NCBI RefSeq assembly: GCF_002014985.1
Contig: NZ_MUXU01000024.1
Coordinates: forward strand, 1-22,560
Source: Moraxella caviae
Lineage (GTDB): Bacteria; Pseudomonadota; Gammaproteobacteria; Pseudomonadales; Moraxellaceae
Reading direction: 5' to 3'
DNA: 22,560 nucleotides
In this document: positions 8,353-14,547 of the stretch, one piece after another
Position numbering within the stretch: position 1 is the first letter of the stretch
How the letters are laid out: every line of letters begins with the position of its first letter
Translations under genes and position numbers: made by a program
The notes under the pieces: generated by a model
Databases searched by the model: none
What the model saw: only the letters and a program-made list of their open reading frames with translations
Told to the model about the DNA's origin: nothing

Positions 8353-9210
8353 TTATTCCAACTCATAATCCACTGCCACAGGCGCATGATCGCTGAACCA
8401 AGAATCACGATACACCCACGCACCGACCGCACGAGCTTTCCAGTCTGGCGAGCAGGCGTGATAATCAATGCGCCAGCCCACGTTCTTATTGCGTGCCTGC
8501 CCACGATTTGACCACCATGAATACAGATTGGCGTCCGCTCTGACTGCACGAAACGTGTCCACATAGCCAAGCTCATCATAAATGTGATCCAGCCACGCAC
8601 GCTCATGCGGTAAGCAGCCAGATGCTTTTTGGTTGCCAGACCAGTTTTTAATGTCAATGCGCTTATGCACGATGTTATAATCGCCGCAGACGATGATGGA
8701 TTTATCTTCATCGCGCCAATTTTTTAAGATGGCTTTGTATTTTTCCAAAAATTCATCTTTGCGTGCTTGCGCTTCATCGCCAGACGAGCCAGACGGCAAA
8801 TACAAAGACGCAATAAACACAGGCTTATCCAAGCCAAAATCAAACTCACCGCAGGTAAATCTGCCTTGCGAATCAGCAATCTCAAAACCCAAGCCGTCCA
8901 CCGCACGAAATGGCACGCGGCTGTAAATTGCCGTGCCAGCGTAGCCTGCGCGCTCAGCAGCGAACAAATGCGCATGCCAGCCTTCTGGTTTGAATTTATC
9001 CGTCCATTGTTCGTGGGTGATGCGTGTTTCTTGCATACACACCACATCAGCGTCAGACGTTTCTAGCCATTCAAACAATCCTTTTTTATGGGCGGCACGC
9101 AAGCCGTTTACGTTGATAGAAATCACTCGCAGCGTGCGTTTTTCGGTGGCTTTGCTTGGAAAGCGGTATAAGTGCACCAGTTGTTCTGGGCTAAGTGGTG
9201 CAGTTGCCAT
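8353..9210 (-). CDS. xthA: Exodeoxyribonuclease III family AP endonuclease
   Basis: The 285-residue protein cleaves DNA at abasic sites and trims 3' ends in base excision repair. All catalytic motifs of the ExoIII/APE1 family are present: N33 (INVNG), E61 (MQETR), D177 and N179 (GDYN), D249 (WRIDY) and the SDHAP box with D274 and H275. Because none is lost, it is an active nuclease rather than a Crc-type RNA-regulator homologue. About 25 residues precede the conserved LRVISINVNG start, so translation could begin later than the ATG at 9210. It reads away from aniA, and the palindromic repeat cluster lies directly downstream. The family is certain; the exact subfamily (XthA or ExoA) is not. Confidence 0.93.
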   Translation of the reverse strand: MATAPLSPEQLVHLYRFPSKATEKRTLRVISINVNGLRAAHKKGLFEWLETSDADVVCMQETRITHEQWTDKFKPEGWHAHLFAAERAGYAGTAIYSRVPFRAVDGLGFEIADSQGRFTCGEFDFGLDKPVFIASLYLPSGSSGDEAQARKDEFLEKYKAILKNWRDEDKSIIVCGDYNIVHKRIDIKNWSGNQKASGCLPHERAWLDHIYDELGYVDTFRAVRADANLYSWWSNRGQARNKNVGWRIDYHACSPDWKARAVGAWVYRDSWFSDHAPVAVDYELE

Positions 9211-9456
9211 AATGTGTTTTTCCAGTTGAATGATGGTGAATTTAAATGATGAATTTGTCTGTGATAAATTTATCGTTTTGGTGAATTGGTAGCTATGATT
9301 AAAAATCGCTATTGTAACACATTTGTCCGATGAGTTTTATCAAACGCTGCGATTGGCAAGCGGGAATTTAGATGATAGATAAATAAAACTCATTACCATT
9401 TAGCAAGAAAAGTGGTAAAAATAGCAACAAAATTGCTGAAAAGTTGCAAAAAAGTA

Positions 9457-9485
9457 TTGCTAAATTTTAAAAATACATTTAGAAT
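9457..9485 (+). promoter_or_regulatory. Predicted aniA promoter
   Basis: TTGCTA (9457-9462, 4 of 6) and TAGAAT (9480-9485, 5 of 6) are separated by exactly 17 bases. The leader to the ATG would be about 124 bases. The -10 lies inside the predicted NsrR operator, the arrangement expected for repression. Confidence 0.55.
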
Positions 9486-9492
9486 GAATGTT
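9470..9492. promoter_or_regulatory. Putative NsrR operator upstream of aniA
   Basis: The half-sites AAAATACATTT (9470-9480) and GAATGAATGTT (9482-9492) are arranged as an 11-1-11 inverted repeat. Against the published NsrR half-site pattern AAGATGYATTT they match 9 of 11 and, on the complementary strand, 8 of 11 bases. NsrR is a nitric-oxide-sensing Fe-S repressor known to control aniA in Moraxella catarrhalis. The site covers the predicted -10 box. This is a by-eye match and not experimental. Confidence 0.5.
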
Positions 9493-9556
9493 AAAGAAAA
9501 GCGACTAATTTTGCTTGTTTTGCATAAAAACAAAACGAGCAAAAAGCGCAACAAAC

Positions 9557-9584
9557 TTTAAGATGCCAGCTTTAAGATGCCAGC
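9557..9584. repeat. 14-bp tandem repeat in the aniA leader
   Basis: TTTAAGATGCCAGC occurs twice head to tail (9557-9570 and 9571-9584). It lies between the predicted transcription start and the ribosome site of aniA. Each copy contains AAGATGC, which also resembles part of a NsrR half-site. Confidence 0.85.
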
Positions 9585-9615
9585 GCATCAAGGTAGTAAC
9601 CCTAAGGAGATATGT

Positions 9616-11106
9616 ATGAAATCTTTACCATTCACCAAAACTGCATTGGGTGTGGCGTGTGCCATGTTGCTTGGTACGCTTGTGGGCTGTGGCGGCGATA
9701 AAGCCGAAGCGCCAAAAGCAGAAAAAGCGGCAAGCAGCGCGCAGGCGGATAAAGCCACTTTGACCGAAGCGGACATCGCAAAATTGCCAGTGGAAGAAGC
9801 GGTGCTGACTCATGCGCCAGAAGTACCACCAGCCATTGCGCGTGATCACGCTGCTAAAGTTGTGGTGAAAATGGAAACCGTAGAAAAAACCATGCGTTTG
9901 GCGGACGGTGTGGATTATAATTTCTGGACGTTTGACGGACAAGTTCCGGGACGTTTTATCCGTGTGCGTGAAGGCGACTACATTGAATTCCATCTGTCAA
10001 ACCACCCAGATTCAAAAATGCCGCACAACATTGACTTGCATGGCGCAACAGGCCCGGGCGGTGGTGCGGAAGGTTCTTTCACAGCACCGGGTCATACTTC
10101 GCAGTTTAGTTTCCAAGCACTACAGCCGGGTCTTTATGTGTATCACTGTGCGGTTGCGCCTGTGGGTATGCACATTGCCAACGGTATGTACGGCTTGATT
10201 TTGGTTGAGCCAAAAGAAGGCTTGCCAAAAGTGGACAAAGAATTCTACGTCATGCAAGGCGACTTCTACACCAAAGGCAAATATGGCGAGCCGGGTCTAC
10301 AGCCATTTGATATGGATAAAGCCATCAAAGAAGAAGCCGATTATGTGGTATTTAACGGCTCAGTGGGCGCATTGACTGGTGATAATGCCCTAAAAGCAAA
10401 AGTTGGCGAAACCGTGCGTCTGTTCGTGGGTAACGGTGGCCCGAACTTGACATCATCGTTCCATGTGATTGGTGAGATTTTTGATAAAGTTTATATGGAA
10501 GGCGGCTCAAAAATCAACGAAAATATCCAAACCACGCTAGTGCCAGCAGGTGGTGCGGCAATCACCGAGTTCAAACTTGACGTACCGGGCAACTATGTAT
10601 TGGTGGATCACGCGATTTTCCGTGCGTTTAACAAAGGCGCGCTGGGTATTTTGACCGCAGAAGGTGAAGAAAACCACGCCATCTACTCAGGTAAACAAAA
10701 AGACAGTGTGTACTTGCCAGAAGGTCAGGCAACCCAAGCCATGCCAGAAGACAAAGCACCTGCCGCCCCTGTTGCCGCCAATAAAGACGAGCGTGTAAAA
10801 GCAGGTAAAGCCATCTACGATGCCAACTGCGCAGCGTGCCACCAACCAAATGGCGAAGGTGTGCCAAATGCCTTCCCACCGCTGGCTGGCTCTGACTACT
10901 TCAAAGACGACAAGCTAAAAGCAGTAGATGCAGTAGTGAAAGGCTTGAGCGGTAAAATCACCGTAAACGGCAAAGAGTACAACAGCGTGATGCCAGCAGT
11001 GAGCCTTAATGACGAGCAAGTGGCGAACGTGGTAACTTATGTACTAAACAGCTGGGGCAACCAAGGCGGTGAAGTAACGCCAAACGAAGTAAAATCACGC
11101 CGTTAA
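9616..11106 (+). CDS. aniA: Copper nitrite reductase lipoprotein with fused cytochrome c domain
   Basis: The 496-residue protein reduces nitrite to nitric oxide in the periplasm. A lipobox (LVGC, C25) predicts a lipid anchor. Residues 80-355 are two cupredoxin domains. The type 1 copper ligands are H137, C178, H186 and M191, and the type 2 ligands are H142, H177 and H332 ([15 protein letters not shown]). Catalytic Asp140 and His283 (SSFHVIG) are present. After a Pro/Ala linker (371-390), residues 391-480 form a class I cytochrome c with CAACH (405-409) and probable axial Met459, giving a built-in electron entry point like that of tethered NirK enzymes of Ralstonia pickettii and Pseudoalteromonas. 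AAGGAGATAT places the start at 9616; an upstream in-frame ATG at 9577 lacks a ribosome site. nirV and a SCO gene follow. Confidence 0.96.
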   Translation: MKSLPFTKTALGVACAMLLGTLVGCGGDKAEAPKAEKAASSAQADKATLTEADIAKLPVEEAVLTHAPEVPPAIARDHAAKVVVKMETVEKTMRLADGVDYNFWTFDGQVPGRFIRVREGDYIEFHLSNHPDSKMPHNIDLHGATGPGGGAEGSFTAPGHTSQFSFQALQPGLYVYHCAVAPVGMHIANGMYGLILVEPKEGLPKVDKEFYVMQGDFYTKGKYGEPGLQPFDMDKAIKEEADYVVFNGSVGALTGDNALKAKVGETVRLFVGNGGPNLTSSFHVIGEIFDKVYMEGGSKINENIQTTLVPAGGAAITEFKLDVPGNYVLVDHAIFRAFNKGALGILTAEGEENHAIYSGKQKDSVYLPEGQATQAMPEDKAPAAPVAANKDERVKAGKAIYDANCAACHQPNGEGVPNAFPPLAGSDYFKDDKLKAVDAVVKGLSGKITVNGKEYNSVMPAVSLNDEQVANVVTYVLNSWGNQGGEVTPNEVKSRR

Positions 11107-11119
11107 TCCACAAAAGGTT

Positions 11120-11143
11120 GTCTTAAAGATTGTCTTTTAAGAC
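11120..11143. other. Hairpin just after aniA
   Basis: GTCTTAAA (11120-11127) and TTTAAGAC (11136-11143) form a perfect 8-bp stem with an 8-base loop, 14 bases after the aniA stop. No U-tract follows, so it may protect or pause the transcript rather than end it. Confidence 0.6.
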
Positions 11144-11156
11144 GGTCTATTGCAAG

Positions 11157-11188
11157 CTCACACGGTGATTGATTGCCGTGTGAGTTTT
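11157..11188 (+). terminator. Intrinsic terminator of aniA
   Basis: CTCACACGG (11157-11165) pairs perfectly with CCGTGTGAG (11176-11184) around a 10-base loop, followed by TTTT. Its presence implies that nirV has its own promoter or depends on read-through. Confidence 0.85.
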
Positions 11189-11282
11189 GTAAAATTTAGC
11201 GTGTTTATAAAAACCGCTTTAAAACCCAGCGAACCAAGTGCGCTTTAGTAAAATCATGTGCTACAATGATTGTGTTTTAAGT

Positions 11283-11321
11283 CATGTTTTAAACCATGTT
11301 TTAATCACGTCATGTTTTAAA
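11283..11321. repeat. Three CATGTTTTAA repeats upstream of nirV
   Basis: CATGTTTTAA occurs at 11283-11292, 11295-11304 and 11311-11320, with partial relatives before (TGTGTTTTAA, 11271-11280) and after (CATGCG with TTTTAAAA, about 11329-11342). Spacings of 12 and 16 bases differ, so this is not a simple slippage tandem. It lies downstream of a possible nirV promoter. Confidence 0.7.
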
Positions 11322-11427
11322 TCATGCTCATGCGTTTTAAAAGCACAGATAATCGCACATCGGTACAATACATACAATAAACAAAACTTTGCCATCTTAG
11401 GGTAAATCAAACTTTGGGATTTGTATC

Positions 11428-12228
11428 ATGAAAAATTCAGCCAAAACCTTGCTTGCCATCATGACGGCTGCCAGCGCCATCACTGCGACTTTTGCGACCA
11501 CGCAAGCGCACGCAGGCGGTAAAAATTTGGCGATTTCTGGCGGCGTGTATCGCCCTTTATATCTGAGTAAGGACAGCCCAAAAGTTACCGTCAAGCCTTT
11601 TAAGATGGACGAATTGCCCGTAACCAACAAAGAATTTGTGGCGTTTTTACAAAAAAATCCCAATTTTGCGCGCGGTAAAATTGCGCCAATTTTTGCCGAT
11701 ACGGGTTATTTAAAGCATTGGCAAAAGACCGCCAACGGCTTTGCGCCAAAGACGGCGGATTTAAATAAGCCTGTAACCAACGTGTCTTGGTATGCGGCAA
11801 ATCAATATTGCAAATCGCAAGGCAAACGCTTGCCAACGGTGGAGCAGTGGGAGTTTGTGGCGCGTGCGTCCGCCACTCGCAAAGACGGCAGCGCAGAGCC
11901 GAATTATAATCAGAAAATTTTGGATTGGTATTCTCGCTCATCTGGCTCGGATTATCGCCTAAGCGATGTGGGGCAAACGCCTGCAAACTACTGGGGTGTC
12001 AAAGATATGCACGGCTTGATTTGGGAGTGGAATGAAAATTTTAACAACACGCTCGTCAGCGGTGAATCGCGTGCGGACAGTCAGCTCAATCAATCCATGT
12101 TTTGTGGTTCTGGTTCAGCAGGTGCGCCTGACCCAAGCGATTATGCTGCCTTTATGCGCTATGCGTTTCGCTCAAGTCTGAACGCCAAATACACGGTGGG
12201 CAGCCTTGGATTTCGCTGCGTGTCTTGA
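11428..12228 (+). CDS. nirV: NirV: periplasmic FGE-fold protein of nitrite reductase loci
   Basis: The 266-residue protein has a Sec signal peptide (hydrophobic 8-23, cleavage likely after AHA at 29). The rest is a formylglycine-generating-enzyme (SUMF1) fold: PVTNKEFVAFL (64-74), PVTNVSWYAANQYCKSQGKRLPT (115-137, given only to locate it), WEFVARA (141-147), DMHGLIWEW (193-201) and a closing LGFRC (260-264). NirV proteins accompany nirK in many denitrifiers, and their role is not settled. Of the two active-site cysteines of true FGE, only one seems present (C226); the partner position falls in a Gly/Ser/Ala stretch, so sulfatase-type Cys oxidation is unlikely. It follows aniA after a terminator and precedes the SCO gene by 107 bases, probably in one transcript with it. 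Confidence 0.9.
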   Translation: MKNSAKTLLAIMTAASAITATFATTQAHAGGKNLAISGGVYRPLYLSKDSPKVTVKPFKMDELPVTNKEFVAFLQKNPNFARGKIAPIFADTGYLKHWQKTANGFAPKTADLNKPVTNVSWYAANQYCKSQGKRLPTVEQWEFVARASATRKDGSAEPNYNQKILDWYSRSSGSDYRLSDVGQTPANYWGVKDMHGLIWEWNENFNNTLVSGESRADSQLNQSMFCGSGSAGAPDPSDYAAFMRYAFRSSLNAKYTVGSLGFRCVS

Positions 12229-12335
12229 TGGGTGATTTGGTGGACGCTTTGCCAAGTTTTTGTGTTAAAACGTAAAATCTGCCAGTTTGGCGGTAAATTT
12301 ACAAGAATAATTTTAGTTTAAAAGTGAGAAAATCT

Positions 12336-13055
12336 ATGAAATCACAAGTTTTTAAACAATCTGCCATCGCTGCGGCTTTGCTGTCGCTTTTGGCATTGAC
12401 AGCGTGCGCCAAAAATGACGGCGAGACAGCGCAAGCTGAGCAAACACATGAGCAAACGCACGAAGCAGCTGGCGATAATCACGCAGCAGGCGAGCATGGC
12501 GAAGGGCATGGCGGTCATGTGGCGGGCGGTTTTGCGCCAGAAGGCGAAGCTGAAGTTCTGGGTACGGATTTTTCTATTTACCAAGTGGGCGGCGAGTGGG
12601 AAAACCAGCATGGCGAGATGGTGTCGCTGGACAGCTTTAAAGGCAAGCACCAAATCATTTTTATGGCGTACACCAGTTGCCAGCACACTTGCCCAATCAT
12701 CGTCAAATCCATTAAGAAAATGGAAAGTGAGATGAGTGAAGCTGCTTTGGCGAACACCGACATCATTTTTGTGTCGCTTGACCCTGAGCGTGATACACCG
12801 ACTGTAATGCAAAATTACATCAAGCACAATGAGCTTGGCGAGCATTGGCACATTTTGCGCTCAGACGAAGCGAGCATGCGTATGCTGGCAAACACGCTGA
12901 ACATCAAATATATGCCTGCTGATAATGGCGATATTAACCACTCAAATACTGTGTCAATCCTAGACACCGAAGGGCGTTTGGTGGCGCAGGGCAATGGCGT
13001 GGCGGACAGCGGTATCATGCCATTGGTGGAATATTTGAACGTCAATGCCAAATAA
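12336..13055 (+). CDS. SCO1/SenC-type copper chaperone lipoprotein with His-rich arm
   Basis: The 239-residue protein from the ATG at 12336 (GTGAG at 12324-12328 as weak ribosome site) has a lipobox LTAC (C24). Next come an acidic, His-rich arm (about residues 38-61, nine histidines) and a thioredoxin-fold SCO domain. Copper ligands are C115 and C119 in TSCQHTCP and H202 in INHSN, all conserved. SCO proteins deliver copper to the CuA site of cytochrome oxidase or keep its cysteines reduced. Next to aniA and nirV this copy may serve the copper nitrite reductase, which is inference from position. The extra His arm could hold or collect copper. A GTG at 12324 would add four residues and is less likely. 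It is convergent with the FabR-like gene. Confidence 0.92.
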   Translation: MKSQVFKQSAIAAALLSLLALTACAKNDGETAQAEQTHEQTHEAAGDNHAAGEHGEGHGGHVAGGFAPEGEAEVLGTDFSIYQVGGEWENQHGEMVSLDSFKGKHQIIFMAYTSCQHTCPIIVKSIKKMESEMSEAALANTDIIFVSLDPERDTPTVMQNYIKHNELGEHWHILRSDEASMRMLANTLNIKYMPADNGDINHSNTVSILDTEGRLVAQGNGVADSGIMPLVEYLNVNAK

Positions 13056-13074
13056 TTTTCGTAAATTTAGCCAT

Positions 13075-13108
13075 AAAAAACCACTTGTTTGAATGCAAGT
13101 GGTTTTTT
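13075..13108. terminator. Terminator after the SCO gene
   Basis: CCACTTG (13081-13087) pairs with CAAGTGG (13096-13102). The flanking A6 (13075-13080) and T6 (13103-13108) extend the stem and supply U-runs in both directions, so it can also end leftward transcription. Confidence 0.9.
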
Positions 13109-13193
13109 GTTTGAATGGCGAGAATTTAAGGTTTTAAAAGGTGTTTTTTGTGCGTTTTATACGAATGTTGGGTGAGATTGGTTTGTAAGATTT

Positions 13194-13277
13194 GTAGGTT
13201 GGGCTCTGCTTGCGAAAACCCAACAAATTTAAAGGGTGTTCTAATATGTTGGGTTACGCTTCGCTAACCCAACTTAC
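13194..13277. repeat. Palindromic repeat cluster B (two GTTGGGTT hairpins)
   Basis: A first unit has arms GTTGGG (13198-13203) and CCCAAC (13219-13224). The second has arms GTTGGGTTA (13248-13256) and TAACCCAAC (13265-13273) and a near-symmetric centre CGCTTCGC. It is flanked by TTAC. Degenerate fragments (AATCCAACC, CCAACTTACAAA) continue to about 13320. It lies between the convergent SCO and FabR-like genes. Confidence 0.85.
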
Positions 13278-13337
13278 AACCTTGTTTGCTGCTAATCCAA
13301 CCTGCCACCAACTTACAAATCCACCAGTCCAACTTTC

Positions 13338-14051
13338 TTAGCTGGGATCATCAAGCACCGTCTCTTCGCTGGATTTCCAATTATACGCACCGTACAGCAG
13401 CATTTGCATTTGGCGTGTGCAGCGGTGCAACATTTCTTGTTTTTGGCGGGTGATTTCGCTGCTTGGGCGTTCGTTTTCATCATCATCTAAGTCAGACGAA
13501 TAGCTCAGCTCCAGCCAGTCAATAATCCACGAAAATGACAGATTTACGCCAGTTTCGGCAAGCAGATAGCGGTCGTAGCTGTTAATGTGCGCAAAGGCAG
13601 GCTGCAACGCCAAATCATCGCTCATAATCTTGGCAAATACAGAAATCTGGTCGCTGATGGCACGGCGCACCGCTTCAGAACCGCCAAAGCGCTCGCTGGC
13701 GATGAATTGCCAGTAGCGTGGCTGTGCGTCTACCGCCTTGAAAAACAGCTGCACGCTTTTAGCGATTTGCCGATCAAAGCTGCGCTTACGACCCAGCTGC
13801 ATATGCTCACGCAGCATGGCAAGCACGCCGCCCAGCTCATCTTCCACCAATGCCTTGCCGAGCGCTTCCATGTCGGCAAAATGGCGATAAAACGCAGTCG
13901 GCACAACGCCAACTTCACGCGTTACTTGGCGCAGGCTAATCGAGCTGTAGCCTTGTCCTGTCATGCACAAATCAAGCACGGCATTAAAAAATGCTTGGCG
14001 AGTTTGGCGTTTTTTTTGTTCACGGCTCAGCCCTTTAACGTCTGAAGTCAT
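13338..14051 (-). CDS. TetR-family regulator resembling FabR
   Basis: The protein has 237 residues from the ATG at 14051. The frame is open further back to 14108, but that extension would run into the likely promoter. Residues 10-60 are a TetR DNA-binding domain: SREQKKRQTRQAFFNA, then SISLRQVTREVGVVPTAFYRHF (38-59) with the recognition helix in VPTAFYRHF. This stretch and the end of the ligand domain (MLLYGAYNWK) closely resemble E. coli FabR, a repressor that tunes unsaturated fatty acid synthesis by sensing acyl thioesters. Usual FabR/DesT targets such as a desaturase or fabA/fabB are not in this window, so the regulon is unknown. An inverted repeat upstream may be its own operator. Confidence 0.75.
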   Translation of the reverse strand: MTSDVKGLSREQKKRQTRQAFFNAVLDLCMTGQGYSSISLRQVTREVGVVPTAFYRHFADMEALGKALVEDELGGVLAMLREHMQLGRKRSFDRQIAKSVQLFFKAVDAQPRYWQFIASERFGGSEAVRRAISDQISVFAKIMSDDLALQPAFAHINSYDRYLLAETGVNLSFSWIIDWLELSYSSDLDDDENERPSSEITRQKQEMLHRCTRQMQMLLYGAYNWKSSEETVLDDPS

Positions 14052-14071
14052 GCGGTGATTTTCCCTAATGA

Positions 14072-14118
14072 AGTAAATTTTCAGTGCATAAGTGTATATT
14101 ATGGACAAAATTTACACT
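14072..14118. promoter_or_regulatory. Inverted repeats upstream of the FabR-like gene, possible operator
   Basis: GTAAATTTT (14072-14080) is matched by AAAATTTAC (14107-14115). AGTGTA (14091-14096) is matched by TACACT (14113-14118). AGTGTA is also the half-site of FabR-type operators described in Enterobacteriaceae, but the spacing of 16 bases here is wider than in those sites. Autoregulation is an inference. Confidence 0.35.
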
Positions 14119-14224
14119 GATTTCAAGCCAAATTCTTGATTTTTGGCTGTTTTTTGTGAACATTTGTGTCAAAAAGGCGGGGTTGGTTTTGGTTTGTGGG
14201 GTGGTTTCGGTTGGGGGTTTTAAA

Positions 14225-14380
14225 AACGTTGGGTTGCGCCACCGCTAACCCAACTTACGACCATCTTTTAAACTAAAAATTTAGGACGATATGTAAGTTG
14301 GGTTGAGCTTGCAAAAACCTAACAAATTTAAGAAGTTATCTTAAAAAACGTTGGGTTGAGTTATCGCTAACCCAACTTAC
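14225..14380. repeat. Palindromic repeat cluster C (three GTTGGGTT hairpins)
   Basis: The arms are 14228-14235 with 14247-14254, 14297-14304 with 14316-14323 (one mismatch, AACCTAAC), and 14350-14357 with 14369-14376. The flanks TTAC and GTAA recur as in clusters A and B. The middle copy shares AGCTTGC and CAAATTTAA with the first copy of cluster B, so at least two sub-types exist. Confidence 0.85.
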
Positions 14381-14393
14381 AAGTTGGTTTTTT

Positions 14394-14458
14394 GTTCGTC
14401 CTGAGCTTGTCATAGGGCTGACAAACCGTTCATGGTTTGACAAGCTCGCCACGAACGG
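14394..14458. repeat. Nested palindrome of the GTTCGT...ACGAAC type
   Basis: The outer arms are GTTCGT (14394-14399) with ACGAAC (14451-14456), and GAGCTTGTCA (14403-14412) with TGACAAGCTC (14438-14447), separated by 3-base bulges on both sides. The centre AAACC-GTTCAT-GGTTT (14424-14439) forms its own hairpin. CCGTTC (14426-14431) can alternatively pair with GAACGG (14453-14458), giving a competing fold followed by T6. Similar intergenic elements are common in many bacterial genomes. Confidence 0.85.
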
Positions 14459-14547
14459 TTTTTTAAATCATGAAGGATTTTTACGGTTTTTTGCTAATTT
14501 AGCCCGTAAATCTAGTTTGTAAAACCGAATCAGCTACCGCACAAGGC

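Larger units (their letters stand above)
9211..9615. other. Divergent intergenic region between xthA and aniA
   Basis: There is no gene here. It holds a perfect 12-base palindrome GATAAATTTATC (9263-9274) near xthA that does not match the FNR consensus. It also holds an A-rich stretch (about 9380-9470), the aniA promoter with its NsrR-like operator (9457-9492), a 14-bp tandem repeat in the leader (9557-9584) and the aniA ribosome site AAGGAGATAT (9604-9613). No xthA promoter of good quality was found. Confidence 0.7.
11107..11427. other. Intergenic region between aniA and nirV
   Basis: No gene is present. In order it holds the post-aniA hairpin, the aniA terminator, a possible extended -10 box TGC-TACAAT (11259-11267) overlapping the inverted repeat AATCAT/ATGATT (11252-11257, 11266-11271), and the CATGTTTTAA repeat array (11283-11321). 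A final 100 A+T-rich bases carry two further TACAAT boxes (11364-11369, 11373-11378) without good -35 partners. No strong Shine-Dalgarno precedes nirV. Confidence 0.5.
14052..14547. other. Intergenic region between the FabR-like gene and the His-rich lipoprotein gene
   Basis: No gene is present. It contains the inverted repeats of the regulator's upstream region (14072-14118), a G+T-rich stretch (14150-14220), palindromic repeat cluster C (14225-14380) and a large nested palindrome (14394-14458). TTTACGG (14480-14486) and CCGTAAA (14504-14510) could form a weak hairpin after the lipoprotein stop on the minus strand. No strong terminator for that gene was recognised. Confidence 0.6.

Noticed and set aside
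9263..9274. Perfect palindrome GATAAATTTATC considered as an FNR site for aniA.
   Set aside because: It does not match TTGAT-N4-ATCAA and is about 200 bases upstream of the predicted promoter; short A+T palindromes are common by chance.
9577..9615. Upstream ATG extending aniA by 13 residues.
   Set aside because: It has no ribosome site and would precede a proper lipoprotein signal peptide, while AAGGAGATAT sits ideally before 9616.
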